Shown here piece by piece: positions 44,041-52,330 of a DNA stretch of 64,000 nucleotides; the stretch's first letter is position 1, and the number at the start of each line of letters is the position of its first letter. Source of the stretch: Sporosarcina obsidiansis (lineage in GTDB: Bacteria > Bacillota > Bacilli > Bacillales_A > Planococcaceae); assembly GCF_009651005.1 (NCBI RefSeq), contig NZ_WHVW01000003.1, forward strand, positions 62,001 to 126,000, written 5' to 3'. A model generated the notes under the pieces. That model was not told where the DNA came from. It did not search any database and saw only the letters and a list, made by a program, of their open reading frames with translations. A program made the position numbers and the translations under genes.

Positions 44041-44343
44041 ATGAAGACGGTGATATCGATAGGAGTGAGCATAACTATCGCGACAATCTTGGGTGTGTAT
44101 GGTCAAGGGCTGGCTTATTACATGAGTGAGCATATGGCTGATATTCATCCCATCTATTATTTGACTGCGTTCACTGTGATGAGCATGCTGTTGTATGTAG
44201 CCAGCTTCGTTTTAGCTCATTTATTGCTGAAGAAGAAAAAGAAGAACGAAGGGAAAGTCATTGCTGCTTTTTTCGTGATCAGTATCTTCGCTGTCCCAAT
44301 TTCCGTATTTTCATTTTTTGTCACCGTGATGTGGTGGGGGTAG
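44041..44343 (+). CDS. Small membrane protein of the PstS-like operon, unknown
   Basis: The 100-aa protein has three helices (about 5-25, 38-62, 74-97) with a Lys-rich cytoplasmic loop (LLKKKKKNEGK) between the last two. ATG follows GAGAGGGG. No known motif. Confidence 0.7.
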   Translation: MKTVISIGVSITIATILGVYGQGLAYYMSEHMADIHPIYYLTAFTVMSMLLYVASFVLAHLLLKKKKKNEGKVIAAFFVISIFAVPISVFSFFVTVMWWG

Positions 44344-44382
44344 ACTGGAGTGTGAAGGAGTGAAATGCTTAAGGGAGATATT

Positions 44383-44727
44383 ATGAAAAAACTCATTCTA
44401 ATTACATTGAGTATTCCTCTTGTTATATTACTTTTGTACACTACAAACAAATTTATTCATAAAAAGTCAGCAGAGCGCAATTTCGATAGTTATGTAGAGA
44501 CGCACGGCTATCAAGATGATATATTCTCACAAGAAACTATGTATGATTCGAAAATAGGTGTATTTTATATTCGCGTTTATTATAAAAAATATCCAGAACG
44601 TGAATACGAGTATTACTATTTTTCTAATGATTACATTGTGGCATCTGCTTATGAAAAAGGTGTGCAGATTAATACAGACGAGTATTTAGAAGGATTCGGA
44701 GAAGAAAACGAGAAAGATAATCGTTAA
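44383..44727 (+). CDS. DUF3139-like protein
   Basis: ATG 44383 follows AGGGAGA. The 114-aa protein has one N-terminal signal-anchor helix and an extracytoplasmic domain rich in Tyr (FYIRVYYKKYPEREYEYYYF), similar in layout to DUF3139 proteins. Function unknown. It ends the XRE/PstS-like set. Confidence 0.6.
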   Translation: MKKLILITLSIPLVILLLYTTNKFIHKKSAERNFDSYVETHGYQDDIFSQETMYDSKIGVFYIRVYYKKYPEREYEYYYFSNDYIVASAYEKGVQINTDEYLEGFGEENEKDNR

Positions 44728-44753
44728 AGATTGTACGTGCTAATTAAAAAATC

Positions 44754-44791
44754 AAGACGGCATGTCGGGTAAAATCCAGGCATGCCGTCTT
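44754..44791. terminator. Bidirectional terminator
   Basis: AAGACGGCATG / CATGCCGTCTT perfect 11-bp stem between convergent genes. Confidence 0.85.
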
Positions 44792-44793
44792 TC

Positions 44794-45183
44794 TTATTTT
44801 CCACCAATCTCATACGTCTTTACAACATCAATACAGCCAACTACAGATTGCAACATAGAACAGTTTTTCTCTGTTAGCTCCATAATTCTCGGCATTTTTT
44901 CTTCCGTGATGTCAGAACCGATAATCGTAAAATGAAGATGAATCTTCATAAGTCGGCTGGCATCATCTTGAGAACGTACGACTTCCTTCACTTCAATCGC
45001 GATATCATCGGCAGGCATGCGCATTTTATCAAGAATTTTTCGCATGACACCGCCGCCACACGCTGCGATGGAAGCTACCATTAGTTGATATGGACGAAAT
45101 CCTTTTTCTTCATTGGAGGAAATGTGTAATGTGCCGAATTCTGTTTCTGTGTCAAACCCGTTTTCTGTCATGTGAAATTGCAT
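44794..45183 (-). CDS. OsmC-family protein
   Basis: The 129-aa protein has the OsmC/Ohr fold with two conserved cysteines: ASIAACGGGVMRKIL near residue 45 and TEKNCSMLQSV near 108. Members reduce organic peroxides using these thiols. Which subfamily (YhfA-like or Ohr) is not certain. Confidence 0.85.
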   Translation of the reverse strand: MQFHMTENGFDTETEFGTLHISSNEEKGFRPYQLMVASIAACGGGVMRKILDKMRMPADDIAIEVKEVVRSQDDASRLMKIHLHFTIIGSDITEEKMPRIMELTEKNCSMLQSVVGCIDVVKTYEIGGK

Positions 45184-45245
45184 ATTATCAGCTCCTTATG
45201 CTGTCAGTATACGTTGTTTTGAAGAAAAAGCAGAAGATTTTGCTT

Positions 45246-46196
45246 CTAGTCTGTTAAGGTACGATCCAAGAAACTCTGCACATGCTTTTCGTAATCGATT
45301 GTTATATTATCATAGGCTTTTGTGTGACCTGCATCTGGGACAATCCATAATTCCTTATCGCCTTCCGCTGCGTCATAGATTTGCTGTGCCATTTTAGTCG
45401 GAACTAAATCATCTGTATCGCCATGGATAATTAACAAAGGTCGTGTATTTTTCTTTACTTGATTCACTACAGATGCCTCTTCGAAAGTATAGCCTGCACG
45501 AATATTGGTCACCATACTTGTGACATTCAGCAAGGGGAAAGAAGGTAAGTTGTAAATATGTTTTAACTGATGTGCAAGCTCTTCTTTGACACTACTGTAA
45601 GCACTATCAGCAATTATCCCTTTCACTTCATCAGGAAGTTCTTCTCCGCTCGTCATAAGTACGGTAGCGGCACCCATCGAGTTACCATGCAAGATGATTT
45701 GCTTTTCACCGTACATCGTTAAAAAATGTATCCATTGTTTATAATCCAATCGATCGTGCCAGCCATAGCCAATATAATCGCCACCGCTTTCCCCGTGCCC
45801 GCGTGAATCCGGTAATAGCACGTCGAAGCCTAGATCGTAGTAGAATTTCGCAAGCTTGCCCATATCTTCGCCTGTATTACGAAATCCATGCGCTAAAATG
45901 ACACCTTTTCCTTGTAGCTTATCCTGGCTAATGAATTGTGCCTGAAGTTCAATTCCTTCATCAGATTCAATTGTAATAACCTCTGGCTCTTGCTGGCCAA
46001 ACCATTCTTTTGCTTCTTGTAAATGTTGCAGATCTTCTTTGCTTGCCAAGCTGTTAACAGAAGACGCTTCGGTGTGCAAGACTACCTCGGTTCCTCTCTT
46101 TACGGCTTGATTGTAGAAATAGTTTCCCGCAAATAAAAGAGCAACTGTCATTAAAACTAGTATTGCTCCTATCAAAACTCCAATCTTCCTCTTCAT
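45246..46196 (-). CDS. Membrane-anchored alpha/beta hydrolase (YqkD-like), paralogue 1
   Basis: Start ATG 46196 behind GGAGGG. The 316-aa protein has one N-terminal membrane anchor (IGVLIGAILVLMTVALLF) and then a hydrolase domain: ILAHGFRNTGEDM, DSRGHGESGGDYIGYGW, nucleophile elbow HGNSMGAATV, Asp in HGDTDDLVPT and His in DAGHTKAY. It is a probable extracytoplasmic esterase. A close paralogue is encoded divergently at 46626. Confidence 0.85.
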   Translation of the reverse strand: MKRKIGVLIGAILVLMTVALLFAGNYFYNQAVKRGTEVVLHTEASSVNSLASKEDLQHLQEAKEWFGQQEPEVITIESDEGIELQAQFISQDKLQGKGVILAHGFRNTGEDMGKLAKFYYDLGFDVLLPDSRGHGESGGDYIGYGWHDRLDYKQWIHFLTMYGEKQIILHGNSMGAATVLMTSGEELPDEVKGIIADSAYSSVKEELAHQLKHIYNLPSFPLLNVTSMVTNIRAGYTFEEASVVNQVKKNTRPLLIIHGDTDDLVPTKMAQQIYDAAEGDKELWIVPDAGHTKAYDNITIDYEKHVQSFLDRTLTD

Positions 46197-46346
46197 ATAA
46201 ACCCTCCTACCCTGCAAATTCTTGTTTTAATAGTAATGTACTTTAGAGATATAGTAAATATTAGCAATGAACGCTGACTTCCTTACTGCGTTTAATTTTT
46301 ATCCTTCGTGGCAGACTAGTAAGCAGACAGAAAGGAGTGTTAAAAC

Positions 46347-46490
46347 GTGAGTGAAAAGAAACCACCACATAAGACGTTAACAGAGAAAAACAACGGCCTT
46401 TCATCTGCGCAGGAAGTACATTATGCCGAAGACTTTAAAAAGGCAGATAAGGCGACGGAGCAGGATAGTTCATCACGTTCTACTAACTAA
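46347..46490 (+). CDS. Small hydrophilic protein (47 aa), unknown
   Basis: GTG 46347 follows AAAGGAGTG. The charged peptide begins VSEKKPPHKTLTEKNNG and ends at TAA 46488, 19 nt before a strong terminator. It resembles small soluble Bacillales proteins made late in growth, but I cannot name a family. RBS plus terminator make it likely real. Confidence 0.6.
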   Translation: MSEKKPPHKTLTEKNNGLSSAQEVHYAEDFKKADKATEQDSSSRSTN

Positions 46491-46508
46491 AGAAAATTTA
46501 TTCTAACG

Positions 46509-46545
46509 AAAGCCCCAACAGATTCTTGAATTTGTTGGGGCTTTT
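46509..46545 (+). terminator. Terminator after the 47-aa gene
   Basis: AAAGCCCCAACA / TGTTGGGGCTTT perfect 12-bp stem then T. Confidence 0.85.
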
Positions 46546-46625
46546 CTCACTAAATCGTCATAAACAAACTTTCTTTTTCATTGTATAATAAGAATAAATA
46601 CTTAGACAGAGAGAATGAAAGGGAA

Positions 46626-47588
46626 ATGAATGTGAGAAAAATAGGCTGGAAGAGGATGTTAATTCTTGTTGTTGCCTTCTTTATAGTCTTTCAAATAGCG
46701 GGAAGTTTTTTCTTTTACAACTTGGCAATTAAACGAGGACCGAAAGACTTCTTAACTGGAAATGCAGATTTAAAAGTATCTGCTGAGACAATGGAAGTAT
46801 TTCTGAATGGTAATTGGCGGCAGTGGGTGGCAGAGCAAGACTTTGAAGAGCTGAAGATGACGTCAAGAGATGGCTTGGATCTGCAAGGATACTATTTACC
46901 TGCCAAACAACCTTCCAATAATCTAGTCATCCTGACACATGGTTACTTAGGAAATGCGAAACAGATGGGGTTGTATGGTCAATTTTATTATGAGCAATTA
47001 GGATTCAATATTTTCATGCCAAATGCAAGAGGGCACGGCAAAAGTGGCGGTGACTATTATGGATTTGGCTGGCCGGATCGCTTAGATTTGATTGACTGGA
47101 CGAAACTTCTGGAACAGAAGCTTGGGTCAGATACCGAAATGGTGTACCATGGCTTATCCATGGGAGCAGCAACGGTCTTAATGGCAAGCGGAGAAGAATT
47201 GCCTAAACAAGTGAAAGCCATCATTGCTGATAGTCCATATCAATCGGTCTATCAATTATTTGCATACCAGATGGACCGAATGTTTCATTTACCAGCTTTT
47301 CCGCTACTAGATAATATGAGCATGCTGACGAAAGTGAAAGCGGGCTATTCATTGAAGGAAGCAGACGCACTGAGCGCAGTAAAACGTGCGGACGTGCGGA
47401 TTCTCTATATTCATGGCAAGGCGGATACGTTTGTACCTACGGATATGACGAGAAAACTCTTTGACGTAACAGCTAGTGATGCTGAGCTGCTTTTAGTAGA
47501 TGGCGCGAATCATGGGGAAGCGTTTGTGATGGATGAGAATGCTTATAAGGCAAAAGTATATGATTTTCTTAATTCCTACTTGCCATAA
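46626..47588 (+). CDS. Membrane-anchored alpha/beta hydrolase (YqkD-like), paralogue 2
   Basis: ATG 46626 follows AAAGGGA; a GTG six bases on is an alternative. The 320-aa protein repeats the plan of the gene at 45246: N-terminal anchor, ILTHGYLGNAKQM, NARGHGKSGGDYYGFGW, elbow HGLSMGAATV, Asp region HGKADTFVPT and His in GANHGEAF. All catalytic residues are present. Together the two suggest a local gene duplication followed by divergence. Confidence 0.85.
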   Translation: MNVRKIGWKRMLILVVAFFIVFQIAGSFFFYNLAIKRGPKDFLTGNADLKVSAETMEVFLNGNWRQWVAEQDFEELKMTSRDGLDLQGYYLPAKQPSNNLVILTHGYLGNAKQMGLYGQFYYEQLGFNIFMPNARGHGKSGGDYYGFGWPDRLDLIDWTKLLEQKLGSDTEMVYHGLSMGAATVLMASGEELPKQVKAIIADSPYQSVYQLFAYQMDRMFHLPAFPLLDNMSMLTKVKAGYSLKEADALSAVKRADVRILYIHGKADTFVPTDMTRKLFDVTASDAELLLVDGANHGEAFVMDENAYKAKVYDFLNSYLP

Positions 47589-47656
47589 TTACATTGGCAG
47601 AACAGCTGCTTGATTGGTTGAATGGATAAGTTGGCGTTCAATCAACTCTCCTCCAA

Positions 47657-47685
47657 TTGACCTTCCAACAAATCAGTCCTATAAT
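47657..47685 (+). promoter_or_regulatory. Sigma-A promoter of eutW-eutV
   Basis: TTGACC (47657-47662), 17-nt spacer, TATAAT (47680-47685). Transcription from about 47692 excludes start codons further upstream. Confidence 0.8.
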
Positions 47686-47734
47686 AATTTACAAAGTCCT
47701 AGGGATAGGTTTCTTAGAGTGGGGTTGTGAAAAG

Positions 47735-49189
47735 TTGGTTAAAGCAACAGTGGAACAGCTATGCAAACAGCATACAGACTTGACAGACAAGGACATTCTG
47801 ATTTTGCAAGAAATGGCGTATAGCTTGCAGACGTATGCAGATTTATCAGGGGCGTATATGTTTATAGATTGCAAGATCAAGCCACATAATCAAGCGATCG
47901 TGGTGGCTGAGGCATTCCCTATCGGCAGTGTGTCCTTATATGACAATTCGGTCGTAGGCAAGATTGTTTTCGAATCATTTGAGCCGGGTGTTTTTTATTC
48001 ATATCGGAATGGAAAAAAGTCGATTATTCGGCAGGCGGTGACGCAAGAAGGCAAGATGGTTGATCAGACTGTGGTGCCGATCAAGAATACCTGTCACCAA
48101 GTGATCGGGGTACTGATTCAGGAGAAGGAAGTCGCTATGCCACTCCCTAATGAGCAGTCACAGAACTTTTCGGTTATCACGGAAACGGCGGAAGACCAGT
48201 TGACGAGTTCTGGACTAGGTGTAGTTTCAGATTTACTGATGGAAATGCTCATCTTGACAGACGCTGCTAATCGACTCGTGTACGCTAATCCATCTGGCTT
48301 AAAACTTATTTCCGAAATGAGTGGGAAAGATGAAGTGCTTAATCGGAATTTATTAGAAATGTTACCGTTTTTGAAGACGGTATTTGAGCAAGAAGATGAC
48401 GTATTTGTATTTGAAATGACGATTGAGCGGAAAAGTTTAATTGTGAAAAAAATAAAAATGCGTGAAAAAAACAAGTCTAAAGAAACTCTACTGATTATTC
48501 AAGACATCACGGAACTTCGGACGAAAGAAAAAGAATTAATGATGAAATCTGTTGTCATTAAAGAAATTCATCATCGGGTAAAAAACAATCTACAAACGGT
48601 TGCAAGCTTGCTGCGATTGCAAATGCGCAATGGTGTGCCTGCAGAAAGTCGCGCCGCATTTGAAGAAACATTAAACAGAATCTATAGTATTTCCTCTGTC
48701 TATGAAATTATTCTTGCTAAAGAAGATGCAGATGATGATGATGTAAATATTATAAATTTAACAAGAAAAATTTGCTCTACGATGGTGTTAAATGAAATAA
48801 ATTTAAAAGTGGACTTGATTATTGAGCCAAATGGCAATAAAATAATAACAACCTCTAAGAAAGCGGTTTCAATCGCGCTAATCGTTAACGAGCTCATACA
48901 AAATTCCTTAAAACACGCATTTAAGGATAGAGACCAAGGGATTATTGATGTAGAATTTATCGTGGATAATGATTTTGTAGAACTTCATGTTTCCGACAAC
49001 GGCGTTGGAATGAGGAATCCACAAACTTCATTAGGGACGGAAATCATCCATAACTTGGTGCTGAATGACTTGAATGGTGAATTTTTGTACGTGCCTAGGG
49101 AGATTGGGACTCATGCAGTAATCATTTTTCCAGTGGGCGCGGAGGTGGAACTATTTGATGAGAAAACGGATCGTCATAGCGGAAGATGA
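47735..49189 (+). CDS. eutW: Ethanolamine sensor histidine kinase EutW
   Basis: The start is uncertain; TTG 47735 is the first plausible one downstream of the promoter. The ~484-aa soluble protein has an N-terminal sensor domain (ATVEQLCKQHTDLTDKDI, AYMFIDCKI, AIVVAEAFP), a PAS-like segment near 185-270, a HisKA_2 phosphoacceptor HHRVKNNLQTVASLLRL (His near 278) and an HATPase domain with NELIQNSLKHAF and VSDNGVGM. This is the EutW type that phosphorylates EutV in response to ethanolamine. It overlaps eutV by 32 nt. Confidence 0.88.
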   Translation: MVKATVEQLCKQHTDLTDKDILILQEMAYSLQTYADLSGAYMFIDCKIKPHNQAIVVAEAFPIGSVSLYDNSVVGKIVFESFEPGVFYSYRNGKKSIIRQAVTQEGKMVDQTVVPIKNTCHQVIGVLIQEKEVAMPLPNEQSQNFSVITETAEDQLTSSGLGVVSDLLMEMLILTDAANRLVYANPSGLKLISEMSGKDEVLNRNLLEMLPFLKTVFEQEDDVFVFEMTIERKSLIVKKIKMREKNKSKETLLIIQDITELRTKEKELMMKSVVIKEIHHRVKNNLQTVASLLRLQMRNGVPAESRAAFEETLNRIYSISSVYEIILAKEDADDDDVNIINLTRKICSTMVLNEINLKVDLIIEPNGNKIITTSKKAVSIALIVNELIQNSLKHAFKDRDQGIIDVEFIVDNDFVELHVSDNGVGMRNPQTSLGTEIIHNLVLNDLNGEFLYVPREIGTHAVIIFPVGAEVELFDEKTDRHSGR

Positions 49190-49727
49190 ATCGATTATTC
49201 GGATGGACCTGAAAATGACCCTGCAAGACCATGGTTATGAAGTAGTAGGCGAAGCCGGAGACGGAGACAGAGCTATTGAATTGGCTTTCCTGCATAAGCC
49301 GGATTTGATTTTAATGGATATCAAGATGCCGAAGATGAACGGTTTGAAGGCGAGCCGAATTATTGGAGAGCAACTGGATTTACCCATTTTGATCATTACG
49401 GCATATAGCCAAAAAGAATTTGTGGAAAAAGCACAGCAAGACAATGTGGTCGGCTATTTGGTTAAGCCTATTTCGGAATCTAATTTAATTCCGGCAGTTG
49501 AAGTGGCGCTTCATCAATCAGATAAAGCAAAGCGGCTGAAGGAAAACGTCCGACAAGCGAAACAAGAGGTCGAAAAACGAAAAATTGTCGAACGTGCAAA
49601 GGGCATCTTGATGGACACGGAGCAATTAACCGAGCAGCAAGCATTTAAGCAAATGCGGGATGCGAGTATGTCACGGCAAATGACGATGGAGTCGATTGCC
49701 AAGGAAATTATTGATTCACATAAGTAA
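49158..49727 (+). CDS. eutV: ANTAR-domain response regulator EutV
   Basis: The 189-aa protein has a receiver domain (VIAEDESIIRMDL, phospho-Asp in LILMDIKMPKMNG, Lys in YLVKPI), a coiled linker and an ANTAR RNA-binding domain (ERAKGILMDTEQLTEQQAFKQM, in parts, ~residues 130-185). Phosphorylated EutV binds hexaloop RNA hairpins and prevents terminator formation. Candidate targets lie at 49735-49777, just after its stop codon, and at 52090-52146. Confidence 0.93.
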   Translation: MRKRIVIAEDESIIRMDLKMTLQDHGYEVVGEAGDGDRAIELAFLHKPDLILMDIKMPKMNGLKASRIIGEQLDLPILIITAYSQKEFVEKAQQDNVVGYLVKPISESNLIPAVEVALHQSDKAKRLKENVRQAKQEVEKRKIVERAKGILMDTEQLTEQQAFKQMRDASMSRQMTMESIAKEIIDSHK

Positions 49728-49734
49728 ATAGATC

Positions 49735-49777
49735 TAAGCAAAGGCGCTTAAAGAGCTATATTCTTTAGGCGCTTTTT
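49735..49777 (+). promoter_or_regulatory. Putative EutV (ANTAR) antiterminator hairpin overlapping a terminator, before eutH
   Basis: TAAGC-AAAGGC-GCTTA (49735-49750) is a perfect 5-bp stem with a hexaloop having A at position 1 and G at position 4, the ANTAR-target rule. Its loop and 3' arm form the 5' arm of an 11-bp terminator (GGCGCTTAAAG with CTTTAGGCGCT, 49743-49773, then T-run), so the two structures exclude each other. The usual first hairpin of the pair is not evident. Confidence 0.65.
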
Positions 49778-49886
49778 CGTCGTCTTTTTACTATTTATTG
49801 AGAATATATCCAATAAAAAGGTGGTGGTTTGCTGGCTTTAGTACCGTAAGTAGTGCTCAATATTACATTAAAAGGGGGAAACCTAA

Positions 49887-51146
49887 ATGGAAATGATAGG
49901 TACGGTAATCGTATATATTATCATGGCCTGTGCAATCGCAGGTGCATTTGCCGCAATAAAAAATCCGGAAGAAGGATTAGGTGCGGAGTTCATGTCAGGT
50001 TTACACGCAGTGGGGCATATTTTCGTTCCAGCAGCAGGAATCATGGCATCTATTCCATATTTAACATGGTTTATCAGTAAATTTATCGGACCTATATTTG
50101 ATTCGATTGGTGCAGATCCAGCGATTGCCGCCACAACGATTTTGGCGTCAGATATGGGTGGTTATCAGTTAGCGGAAGCCTTGAAAGTGACAAATGAAGG
50201 TTGGATTATGGCATTGATCGTCGGTTTTATGTCGGGTGCTACGATTGTATTCTCTATTCCGATGGGACTTGCGATGCTTGATAAGCGGGATCATAAGTAT
50301 ATGGCGCTTGGTATTATGTCTGGCGTACTAACAATTCCAATTGGTGCGTTTATCGCTTCTTGTTTAGTTGTTTTGTTCAATACGGATGTACGCGATGTCA
50401 TCAGCACAACAGCATCCTCTAATTATGAGTTTGCTATTAGTTATTTACAGATTTTCATAAACTTATTGCCATTATTAATTTTTGTTATCTTGATCGCCTT
50501 GGGATTAAAGTTCTTCCCTCGTATGATGATCAACGGATTTATGATATTTGGTCGCGTAATGGACGCGGCGATTAAACTTGTGCTAGTGTTCTCTATTGTA
50601 GAAATATTTACAGGTGTTTTCACTACAATCTTTGGCGCATGGGGCTTTGATCCGATTATGGCGGATGAAGCTGATCAATTCCGTGCACTTGAAACAGCAG
50701 GATATATTGGAATCATGTTAGCGGGTGCATTCCCGATGATTTATTTGATTCGTAAATATGCAGCAAGACCTTTGGAAACTGCCGGACAAAAAATTGGTCT
50801 GTCTCCTGAAGGAAGTGCAGGTCTACTAGCAACTGTCGCAAATATCTTGGCAATGTTCTCGTTGGTTCGTTACATGAGACCAAAAGACAAGGTGATCAAT
50901 ATTGCGTTTGCTGTTTGTGCTGCATTCTTACTCGGCGATCACTTGTCATTCACAGCGAATTTCCAGCCGAATATCATTCTACCTGTTATAATTGGTAAGT
51001 TAAGTGCCGGTATTTGTGCGATTATTATCGCTTACAAGCTGTCTGTTCCGACTGCGTTGAAGTTGGAAAAGCAAGACCGTGAAGCGGGAATTATCCGTGC
51101 GGGTGAATATGAAGAAGTAAAAGAAGCTCCTACTGCAAAGGCGTAA
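49887..51146 (+). CDS. eutH: Ethanolamine transporter EutH
   Basis: The 419-aa protein has about 10-11 helices and the EutH signatures KNPEEGLGAEFMSGLHAVGH near residue 27, GADPAIAATTILASDMGGYQL near 75 and LGDHLSFTANFQPNII near 350. It is the diffusion or proton-linked facilitator for ethanolamine. ATG follows AAAGGGGGAA. It is the first gene after the putative EutV-controlled terminator. Confidence 0.93.
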   Translation: MEMIGTVIVYIIMACAIAGAFAAIKNPEEGLGAEFMSGLHAVGHIFVPAAGIMASIPYLTWFISKFIGPIFDSIGADPAIAATTILASDMGGYQLAEALKVTNEGWIMALIVGFMSGATIVFSIPMGLAMLDKRDHKYMALGIMSGVLTIPIGAFIASCLVVLFNTDVRDVISTTASSNYEFAISYLQIFINLLPLLIFVILIALGLKFFPRMMINGFMIFGRVMDAAIKLVLVFSIVEIFTGVFTTIFGAWGFDPIMADEADQFRALETAGYIGIMLAGAFPMIYLIRKYAARPLETAGQKIGLSPEGSAGLLATVANILAMFSLVRYMRPKDKVINIAFAVCAAFLLGDHLSFTANFQPNIILPVIIGKLSAGICAIIIAYKLSVPTALKLEKQDREAGIIRAGEYEEVKEAPTAKA

Positions 51147-51178
51147 GAATAGTACCAGTTAGATAGGGAGTGTGTAGA

Positions 51179-51520
51179 ATGAGCGAAGAAAAGAAACGAT
51201 TTATACAGGAGTTTGTTCCGGGGAAACAGCTTACACTCAGTCATTTAATTGCAAACCCAGATCCTGATATGTTTCAGAAACTAGGAATTCAAGAAGCGGG
51301 TGCATTAGGCATCCTCACTTGTACACCAAGTGAAACGGTCATCATTGCGGGAGACTTGGCGACGAAAGCTGCTAATGTTCGTATTGGCTTTTTAGATCGA
51401 TTTACAGGTAGTCTAGTAATTGTTGGTAGTGTGTCAGAAGTTGAAATGGCCATGCTAGAGATTAATCGGTTCTTGTCTGAAATGTTGGGCTACACACCAG
51501 CAGCCATTACGAAGTCATAA
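51179..51520 (+). CDS. eutS: Microcompartment shell protein EutS (BMC-H, permuted)
   Basis: ATG 51179 follows AGGGAG; an upstream GTG overlaps the RBS. The 113-aa protein is a single circularly permuted BMC domain (KQLTLSHLIANP, GALGILTCTPSETVIIAGDLAT in parts, RFTGSLVIVG). EutS hexamers are bent and form part of the shell edge. It lies 32 nt after eutH and 12 nt before eutP. Confidence 0.92.
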   Translation: MSEEKKRFIQEFVPGKQLTLSHLIANPDPDMFQKLGIQEAGALGILTCTPSETVIIAGDLATKAANVRIGFLDRFTGSLVIVGSVSEVEMAMLEINRFLSEMLGYTPAAITKS

Positions 51521-51532
51521 GGAGTGGTGACG

Positions 51533-52030
51533 ATGCGAAACAAGGCCATGCTGATCGGTGCGGTGCGAGCAGGGAAGTCCACGTTGACGAATGCCTTGTT
51601 AGGTCGAAAAGTCGAAGCTGTCAAAACGCAGACGCTCAATTATTATGATTGGATTGTCGATACTCCTGGCGAGTATTCGGAAAATCCTATGTTTTATAAA
51701 AATATAATGGCTACCGCGTTGGAAGTCTCGCATGTGCTGTATTTGCAAGATGCAACTAGCGAAAAGCTCATTTTTCCGCCAGGTTTCAGTATGGGAATTC
51801 CCAAGCTGCCGATTGGTGTCGTTACGAAGTGCGACCGTTCGGAAGCGGATATTGATCGAGCGCTCAGTATGTTGAAGACGGTCATGAACCAAGGTCCAGT
51901 CGTCATCACCTCCTCAGTAACGGGTGTGGGCATCGACCATTTGAAGGAATTAACGAAGATGAATGATCTGGTTTCCATGCGGCAATACGTTCAAGAGATG
52001 GCCGACGAACGCTTATTGTTCCTTGGTTGA
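51533..52030 (+). CDS. eutP: EutP/PduV-type small GTPase or acetate kinase-like protein
   Basis: ATG 51533 after AAGGAGTGG. The 165-aa protein has P-loop GAVRAGKST, DTPGEY (switch II) and TKCDR (base specificity) in Ras-like order. EutP proteins have been reported to make acetyl-phosphate/acetate turnover or to target compartments; the function here is uncertain. Last gene of the first eut transcription unit. Confidence 0.85.
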   Translation: MRNKAMLIGAVRAGKSTLTNALLGRKVEAVKTQTLNYYDWIVDTPGEYSENPMFYKNIMATALEVSHVLYLQDATSEKLIFPPGFSMGIPKLPIGVVTKCDRSEADIDRALSMLKTVMNQGPVVITSSVTGVGIDHLKELTKMNDLVSMRQYVQEMADERLLFLG

Positions 52031-52035
52031 TAGGC

Positions 52036-52064
52036 TTTACACATGTCAGGAAATTTGATATAGT
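52036..52064 (+). promoter_or_regulatory. Sigma-A promoter upstream of eutA
   Basis: TTTACA (52036-52041), 17-nt spacer, TATAGT (52059-52064). The start near 52071 is only about 20 nt before the hexaloop hairpin. Confidence 0.65.
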
Positions 52065-52089
52065 GAAGATCATACAAGTGAATAAAAAT

Positions 52090-52146
52090 GGCAAAGGCGC
52101 CTTTACGTCCCATGGAATCTCTGTGGGTCTGTAAAGGCGTTTTTTT
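52090..52146 (+). promoter_or_regulatory. Putative EutV (ANTAR) hairpin overlapping a terminator, upstream of eutA
   Basis: GGC-AAAGGC-GCC (52090-52101) has the same hexaloop as the eutH site. Its 3' arm is part of the terminator 5' arm CGCCTTTAC (52098-52106), which pairs with GTAAAGGCG (52131-52139); CCCA/TGGG pair inside, and T7 follows. Formation of one hairpin blocks the other. Confidence 0.65.
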
Positions 52147-52154
52147 ATATCAAA

Positions 52155-52270
52155 AGCTGAAAGCGCCGTTTAGTCTCGACAGGCACTGGAGGGCTTACCG
52201 ACAAAGGTGCGCACTTTGCACCTTTTCGGAAAGACCGAAGTGACCCGAGAGACTGGCGCTAGCAGCTAGA
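52155..52270. repeat. Structured interspersed repeat (Bacillaceae-type), full copy
   Basis: About 116 nt starting AGCTGAAAGCGCC and closing GGCGCTAGCAGCT, so the ends pair; inside are GACAGGCACTGGAGGGCTT and an internal GGTGCGCACTTTGCACC hairpin. I recall similar repeats, scattered between genes, from several Bacillaceae genomes. No coding role. Confidence 0.6.
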
Positions 52271-52280
52271 TGTTATCAAA

Positions 52281-52319
52281 AGTTGAAAGCGCCGTTTAGT
52301 CTCGACAGGCACTGGAGGA
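52281..52319. repeat. Truncated second copy of the structured repeat
   Basis: 39 nt beginning AGTTGAAAGCGCCG match the first copy at all but one or two bases, then stop exactly where the 21-nt array begins. Confidence 0.8.
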
Positions 52320-52330
52320 GAAAGAGTAAG

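Noticed and set aside
49778..49886. Sigma-54 promoter before eutH
   Set aside because: No GG/GC -24/-12 pair with correct spacing; the terminator read-through model fits better.
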